Under the pieces are notes generated by a model, which worked only from the letters and a program-made list of their open reading frames with translations, was not told the origin of the DNA and ran no database searches. The position numbers and the translations under genes were made by a program. 64,000 bases of DNA, taken from the NCBI GenBank assembly GCA_003991915.1, contig RQTK01000339.1, positions 183,710-247,709 of the forward strand, given 5' to 3'. The stretch's first letter is position 1; every line of letters begins with the position of its first letter. Source of the DNA: Elysia chlorotica. Its lineage: Eukaryota > Mollusca > Gastropoda > Plakobranchidae. Of the stretch, positions 57,501-64,000 are shown one piece after another.

Positions 57501-58940
57501 GACGGACAAAGGAGACATTGAAAGAAAGAGAGTGCATGCCAAAAGTAAAAATTCAGGCATCCAAACCGTTTTTGACAGTTTATGACTGGAAAATTGTTTT
57601 AAATATAATGATTTTTTAAACTGGTAGGAATTGAGTGGGATGGTGAGTCAGGAACTATCTATGAAGAAGAACATACTGTTTTATATTATAGTGGTTAAGT
57701 ATGAATCAATTGAGCAGAGATTAAATTAGTGGATGAAACAAGATTGAAAATATAGTTTATGGAATAAAAAGGTATGAGAATAGGTACCAATAGTAGGCTA
57801 TTTTTTTTACTTGATGAAAATTTATAGAAACGTTCAGAGATAGACAGATAGAAACAAAGACAAATGGACAGACATAGATTTTCACTAATCGAGGAGAACC
57901 ACTGGAGAATTAAGTCTTTACCAGTTGAAGCATACAGAATGATAATAAATGTTGTATTCAAAACCGAGAGAGTTTATGTGCGCATGCTAAATTTTTCGTT
58001 TCCCACATCAAGCCATTCTCATTCCAAATTCCCTCTTCATTTGATCGCCTTTCTTTCGAAATTAGAACCAATCTAAGGAATCTTTTCATTTTCCTAGCGG
58101 AACTAAGACTGTAAAGCTGCTCCTTTTAAGTACATGTATCAATATGCACTGTGAAAAATACACATAAAAATTATTGGGTTTTTTTAATTGCCAAATTTTA
58201 CACAATAAGTGTGAAAATTGCAAAAAGTTGCACACAAAAAAAGGTTGCAAGTTGCGATCACAACTTTCCGCGGGGTCTATTGGTGGTGCCATCTTTGAAT
58301 TTAGAGAATTAAACCAGTAGACTTGGATTATGTGTCAGATTATAACAGAGACTAAAAGCTAAAAAAATAACCTATCCCCTTGTAAAATTTGATATATGAG
58401 AAATTCTACTGTACTGCACCATGGGATCCTAAGGTGACAGGATCTCAGAGTGGGTACTCAGAAACTTGGCCATTCACATAATGCCATTACAGACCAAGCA
58501 AGGAGAAAACAAAGTTGTGCTAATGCATACCTTTTTCAAGATTAAATTTGCATTCATACATTTGCTGACACTGGCCTCTCATCTCAGCTCTTCAGCAAGG
58601 ATGGCCCTAAACATGAAAATATAATTTAAATATCAATAGCATGCTTACAGTGTTAAGCATTTCATTATCATTTTAGTAAAGATGTTTTCATTTTTTTTTT
58701 AATATTATAAGGAAGAAAGCGGTTGCTTTAAATTCATTTTGATCAGTTAAAGCCTCTTACTATTTTTTTTTTTTTATCACAGGTTATCTCTCTCATTTCT
58801 TTCTTTTTTTTTTTACTTCACCGTCACTCGTGAAAAATGTTTGCAATTTTTTTTATTGGTGCCAATTAAGAAATAAAAACCAATATGTATTCCTCAGTTT
58901 GTGTTTTATGTTTCTGTGTTCTACCTGCTGTTCCTCTTGC
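54600..58940. other. Gene-poor AT-rich region
   Basis: No exon with splice sites and family motifs recognised. A 39-codon ORF beginning MATAFISKQHH (56848) has no supporting signal. Confidence 0.5.
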
Positions 58941-58948
58941 TGCTCCTC

Positions 58949-59211
58949 CGGGGAGCGAACTGGCTCAAGTGGCAGAACGTTGGTCTCCAGATCGGGAGGT
59001 CCACGGTTTGAATCCCCATTTGTTCGATTTCGTCCCCTGTAATTGATTGGATCATGTCAATATATTTATAACATGACTAAGACAGGAGTTATGGTATCCC
59101 CGCTTTGTCATGGGTGTGGCAGCACATAAAATTGTCACGTGTCTTGGGGCCCATCCACAGAATAGGCTATATAGTGCTGACGTTGAACGTTAAACCAACT
59201 CAGCTGCACTT
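58949..59211 (+). mobile_element. tRNA-derived SINE, most complete copy
   Basis: The head has an A box (TGGCTCAAGTGG, 58961-58972) and a B box (GGTTTGAATCCC near 59004), as in tRNA genes. The body shares GACTAAGACAGGAGTTATGG, TGTGGCAGCACATAAAATTG and ATATAGTGCTGACGTTGAAC with the 13.9 kb copy, and ends at GTTAAACCAACTCAGCTG. It is not a functional tRNA, because the anticodon stem and acceptor do not fold cleanly. Confidence 0.8.
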
Positions 59212-59586
59212 CATCCTCTCATCCTCTTGGTCCTGGTCTTCCTCTCCTCCTCTTTTTGCAAATCAACATTGCACTTCTTTATTTTATTCCTTTTATTTTT
59301 ATTTTATTTTATTCTTTTTTTCTCTTCTTTTTCCTCCTTTTCCTCATCTTAAGATCCATAGATAGGGAATAAAGAATGATAGAATAACAGAAAGGATGTC
59401 AACGGTGGTAAAATCATTACTTGTAATTAGCCATGCTGGGCATAAAAAAAAGTTTTACTCATACAGAGAAACAGAGAGATTGATAGAAATATAGATAGAT
59501 AACAATATAGATAAATAGAAAAAAAGTAAAAGGATTGATAGATGCACTTATTGCATAACTATTTTCCACCATTTGCAATATGTTTT

Positions 59587-59725
59587 TTAACCCTCTTTGC
59601 GGGTCACTGGGTGAAAAACACCCACGAGTGGTTTACTGTTGAAAAAAAAAAAACAATAGCACAGTTGACCTTGCTTTTCTTTATCTATTTTGGTCACCGG
59701 GTGATTTTCACCCATAAATGTCTTA
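59587..59725 (+). mobile_element. Possible piggyBac-like terminus
   Basis: TTAA (59587-59590) is followed by CCCTCTTTGCGGGTCACTGG and GTGAAAAACACCC. A related block, GGTCACCGGGTGATTTTCAC, lies about 100 bp further. TTAA target plus CCCT start and GGGTG-loop-CACCC hairpins are features of piggyBac-like ends. The opposite terminus and any transposase are missing. Confidence 0.35.
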
Positions 59726-60132
59726 TCGCAATACAAATGTTAATGAGCTTTGTGGAGTTTTTCAACATAATATTATAGTATGGTTACCAAATAACAAGAC
59801 TTGAAAATATTCCAACCTTAACTTTGCAAAATTTAAATTTATAAGAAGATGAATGTTCATGTTGGCAATTTAGTGGGCTTTTTTTTTTACTTCTCATGAT
59901 TCAAAATTAGGCATGTCAATAAGAAAGATAGTGAGAGGGTGTAATGGGTCTTATCAACATTTTCCACACAGAGAGATCAATTTTTCAAAAGGTATTTTTT
60001 TCGATCAATTGAAAAAAAAATAAACAGATCTAAAAAACATGGCATTTTGACATGATAAGCGAGCATATAAAATCAATGCCTTATCATGACAAGTGTTTAC
60101 TTTCAATAATGTATAAAAATCTTCAAACTTAC

Positions 60133-60195
60133 ATTATCTTTGCAAAAGACCAACTGTGTCAGCCGATGTTTCATAGCTTTGAGAACCCAAGGCAC
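60133..60195 (-). CDS. Candidate exon of an unidentified minus-strand gene
   Basis: On the minus strand a clean acceptor (TATGTCTTCAG) and a consensus donor (GTAAGT) enclose 63 nt, open in phase 0, encoding VPWVLKAMKHRLTQLVFCKD plus Asn. An upstream ATG segment with donor at 61448-61431 (MIEILK) could precede it in phase. I do not recognise the family, and no further exon in phase was found downstream. Confidence 0.3.
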
Positions 60196-61698
60196 CTGAA
60201 GACATAATTATTTTTATTAATACAATTTTTTTTTTTAATAAATACATTCACTTTCACATTTTGATCATTTTTCTTAGCTTCTGTATACTTCATTTTATTT
60301 AGGGTTCTACTTGTACATTCAATAGATATAAACAATAGGAATAAACCATTTTAATTTAAATAACCCAGTTCCGTATCTAAATTGACACAACTGCATCAAA
60401 TAGAAACATTTAACATCAAGTTAGTATACAAATAATTTTGATGTAAAGGCAATGAAAAACCAAACAAAAAAAGTAAATCTTCGCCTCACAAAAAAAAATG
60501 TCACAGACTCTTTAAAATTGAAAGGTTGCATCCAAAACCTCACGAAAAAGACCAACATTCATGTGAACAAATTCAAACTACTCCATCCCTGTTCATTTTA
60601 AACAATCGTGTAACAATTTTGCAGATAACTGAAAATCACCAAAGGCTGTCACACCTTTAAAACTGAACAAGTTTAACTCCTAAGTTATCTCTTGATACAA
60701 GGAGTAACTCAATGCAGACATTACTTTGAGGAAAAAACTTGAAGGCTATCAAAAATATTTACAAGCCAAAAAATTGAAGAACGAGATAATACTTACACAA
60801 ACCATGTTGACATATACGTGCTGTCTCCTGAAAAGAAACTTGGAAAGCAACCACCCTTGATGGAGCAACAATTAAATAATAAGGAGAAAGAAGACACCTT
60901 GCTCCAGCTTATGAAAAAGCATGAGACAAATGCAGACACAAGCCTGCCCAAAATAATAATAATAAAAAATAAAAAAATAGCGAAACACTGAAGCATTAAG
61001 AAACAAGTCGTTCAAATCCTTACAATCAGCGTAGCAAACCATTTATCTTTGCATAAGGTGAACAAATCGAAAAACTATAAACTAGCCTCTGGAGAAAAAT
61101 CTTACTTCATGCCCAGATACATAGATTAAATAAAAAAAGATGAGCTCACCAGGCTACCAAAGCTGCAACTTGCAAAGCTGATCATTTAGAATTTCTCTCA
61201 AATAGTTTGAGACTAGTTGATCACTCAACCCTACCGATTTGCAAGCCCAGTCACATAGTATAAAGCTTCCATCTCTATCAACCGATACAGATGATATCTA
61301 GTTTTCCTGGGACACCCATTAAAAAGCTTGGCTTGCAAGATAATCAGATTTTTAAAATAAGTCATCATATAATAAACCAATTTATCACACGTCTAAACCA
61401 CACACAGCAGAGTGTGAAAAAAAATCTTACCTTCAGGATTTCAATCATTGTTCACATTAATTGATGCTTTATAATTTCTTTGGTTATTCAAACTCATGAT
61501 CCCATCACCAAAGAAATAATCCAGAAGACAACAAAAAAATTGATTTAAACTGTATTTGTCAAATTAAAAATTTAAAAAATCTGCACACTGCATACTGCTA
61601 AAATGCAGGAGAAACAAAACATCCCTGAATTGTGGGTCTCAAAACCCTAATGAGAGCAAACTTATAATTTTCTTTTCTTTCTGATAGCCGTCAGTTAA

Positions 61699-62055
61699 GT
61701 GCTGTTAAAAAAAACAAATAAGATTGCTGATGAGAAATTTAGTCGGTGCAATTTTGATTTACAAAATGGGAACCTTTGGAACATTGTCTGCAGAGTATAT
61801 TCAAACGAGGCCAAAGTTTTGCTCCAACCATCTGGACCAACAGAGAAATGTTCAAAGATGAAGAAATCTTTAACCCTTGAAAGGACCTGTTTATCGCTTG
61901 ATCTCTCAGAAGCATTGGGTAAGTCACCCTTTGAAACTTTGTGTCATTACTGTCAAGTGTATACATTTTACATCTTTCTAAATCTGTTTTGGAGGAGAAT
62001 ATTCACTGATGACTTATTCTCCCAAAAAGCAGAACAAGTTGTTCTGTATAAGTGA
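61699..62055 (+). other. 118-codon ORF, status unknown
   Basis: An uninterrupted plus-strand ORF without a recognisable domain. Its codon pattern is not clearly coding and there is no splice context. It could be chance or an old pseudogene. Confidence 0.2.
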
Positions 62056-62059
62056 TATT

Positions 62060-64000
62060 CATCTATCCTTTTAGAGTAAAGAGCTAGGACACATTCAACA
62101 GAGAGTAAATTGTCCCACAGAATTTTCTAAGAATGCAAGCATGCAAACTCTGACTGTGCCTGTGTTGTCTCTTGATAAATAAATTCAAATCAAAGTCAAA
62201 CTTTCAAATTTTTGTAAGTATATTTGTTCAAATCAAAGTTTCAATTTCCTTATTCATCGGTTTCCTAGAAGAACACAATACAAAGGCAATGTTGTGATTT
62301 GATATGTAGACATCCCCAAATGGCAAGTCTAGTATTAAGTCAGTAAATATTTTTCAGTTCTATTTCTGCTTCAAGTTTGGGTGCTTGTTTATTTCTTTTA
62401 GAAATTAAAGAAATCTGTACAGCAAGACTTCTTATGGCATTGATGTTCAAGATGCAAGAATAAATCAAGATACTTCAGGAGACAATCTATAGTTTAAAAT
62501 AAAATCACCTGGGTTTAAGTCTCTCTTTAAAACATAGAAAAATCCAACAGAAAACAGATAAGAGAATAAATACCAATTTAAAAATCAATCAACTTTTATT
62601 ACTCTCACAAAACTTCATGTTCAATTATATATATAAATGAAAAAGAGAAAAATCATGAACGTAAGAATCAGCATTTGACAGAAGAAAGGACATGATGAAT
62701 ACTGCTGACACAAGTTGTCAATAATTATGACAACTCATTACATATTTCCCTCGAAACAAGATTTCTTTTTAAAAAAAAACATAATTTAAAATCAGTGTAG
62801 TAAAATGATGACCATTTAGGAGCTTTATTTTAATAAATCACCTTTCATAAAAAAAAAAATGTTCATATCTTAAAATCAAGGTAAGAATGACAGCAAAACA
62901 CAAGAAACAATTCGAACACCAGCTTACGTTTATATACAATTTAGACTTTGGTCCTCATTGCAAGTACGGTAAAGGAAAACACCTTAACATACCTCAGAAC
63001 TCTCACACGTTATAAATGACATAAGGTATATGGAATAAGAAAAAAGAACAGCTGCCTGACCAATGATGAAGTGGTAAGCCATTGTGATTTATAAAGAAAT
63101 ACCAGAAGTAAATTTGTTTCTTTTCATTTTTTCTCTGTACTTCTCATTAAAGTATATTTTAGCAGTTGTTCAGAAAAATCCTACATTTAGTGGAAATCAA
63201 GAGAAATAGAACCCACTCTATATCAGCTTATGGATTCTCAGATAGGGAAAAGGAGCAAAAAATTCTACATTGACAAAATTGACATTCCAAAGTAACAACA
63301 ATGTATGCTCGGAAAAACATCATAAAAGCCCCATCAAAAACTACAATAAACTTGGTTAACTCCAATGACAACTTAGAGACAAACCAAAGCAAGCAGCTCA
63401 TGTCTTTATACATTAAGTATATATTCTCAATCCAATCAACAGGACTTTCTCAAACAAGACACAGGATACTAGGTCTTCCAGATGTATCCACAATTTTCTT
63501 ACTGCACTGCTACTCACAGATTCTATGAGTTAGTTCCGATGCAGATTCACATCAATGTTCCTTCTCTCAAGCCTCGATCTATGGAAAAGATCTGAAATTT
63601 TGTTAAGGTAAAATATTTAATGGCATTTTGTTCACAGCAATAACAGACTAAAGCACTACACACATAACAAAAATGACACGTGATTTGTTTTTATTTGTGC
63701 CCCCACCACCTGTTAAAAAGACGAAGAACTGATGCATACCTGACCGTACGTCGGGGTGACTTTGTGCCCCCATATTTTAATAGGCTGCCAATGTAGTAGA
63801 AAGAACTAGAAGAGTAGGAGCAGCAGGTGGAGGATGAAGAGTTAGAAAGGAACAGGAGCAGCAGTGAGAGTGCTAAAAATATAAAAAATTCTATTGTTCA
63901 AGAAATGATCTTTCATATGAGAGCAAATTCAAGTGCACACATAAAATAGCTGATTTTATGCAATTTTTCAAAAATAGCCAAACATGCCACATTCAGAGGT
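62060..64000. other. AT-rich end of window, no firm feature
   Basis: A minus-strand segment around 63737-63855 is open in two phases and ends at a plausible GTATGC donor (translations containing YIGSLLKYGGTKSPRR or KIWGHKVTPTYGQ). This is too ambiguous to call. Confidence 0.3.

Noticed and set aside
58949-59020. Functional tRNA gene
   Set aside because: A and B boxes are present but the stems do not fold properly and the segment continues into the shared SINE body.

Overview
The window looks like animal nuclear DNA, AT-rich, with short coding exons, long GT-AG introns and very many microsatellites. The gene set (aristaless-type homeobox, enkurin, INO80 subunit, kinase STK16, WHAMM/JMY), the tRNA-derived SINEs, the LINE remnants and scattered TAGATCTAGATC motifs suggest an invertebrate, most likely a lophotrochozoan and perhaps a gastropod mollusc. 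The species call is inference only. Six genes could be rebuilt exon by exon from splice sites, reading phase and family motifs.

Layout. 229-4670 (+) is an aristaless/Arx-like homeobox gene whose 5' end is not complete. Its last exon, coding the OAR motif, was tandemly duplicated together with a minus-oriented LINE tail (4595-5609). 5.6-9.1 kb is repeat territory with a 1,680 bp hexanucleotide array, (AACAAT)n passing into (AACAAG)n. 9211-13128 (+) is enkurin (4 exons). 21181-16182 (-) is an INO80-subunit-like gene in which a TFPT-type coiled coil is joined to an HMG box (7 exons). It is divergent from 21893-28765 (+), a TPR protein of the Acl4 (ribosomal protein L4 chaperone) type (11 exons). 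39442-32632 (-) is STK16 kinase (7 exons); its terminal exon region is present three times (direct, inverted, direct) around a LINE fragment. 42900-53555 (+) is a WHAMM/JMY-type Arp2/3 activator (about 12 coding exons), probably with a non-coding exon ending at 40692. 53.6-64 kb is gene-poor, with a SINE, a piggyBac-like terminus and only weak exon candidates.

The genes do not form a pathway. They are independent loci: a developmental transcription factor, a ciliary protein, chromatin remodelling, ribosome assembly, a Golgi kinase, and actin/membrane remodelling. The most noteworthy structures are the duplication-inversion-duplication at the STK16 3' end with a frameshift in the proximal exon copy, the TFPT+HMG domain fusion, the duplicated OAR exon, the four-fold duplication of an exon-intron boundary in the INO80-type gene, and the higher-order hexanucleotide array.
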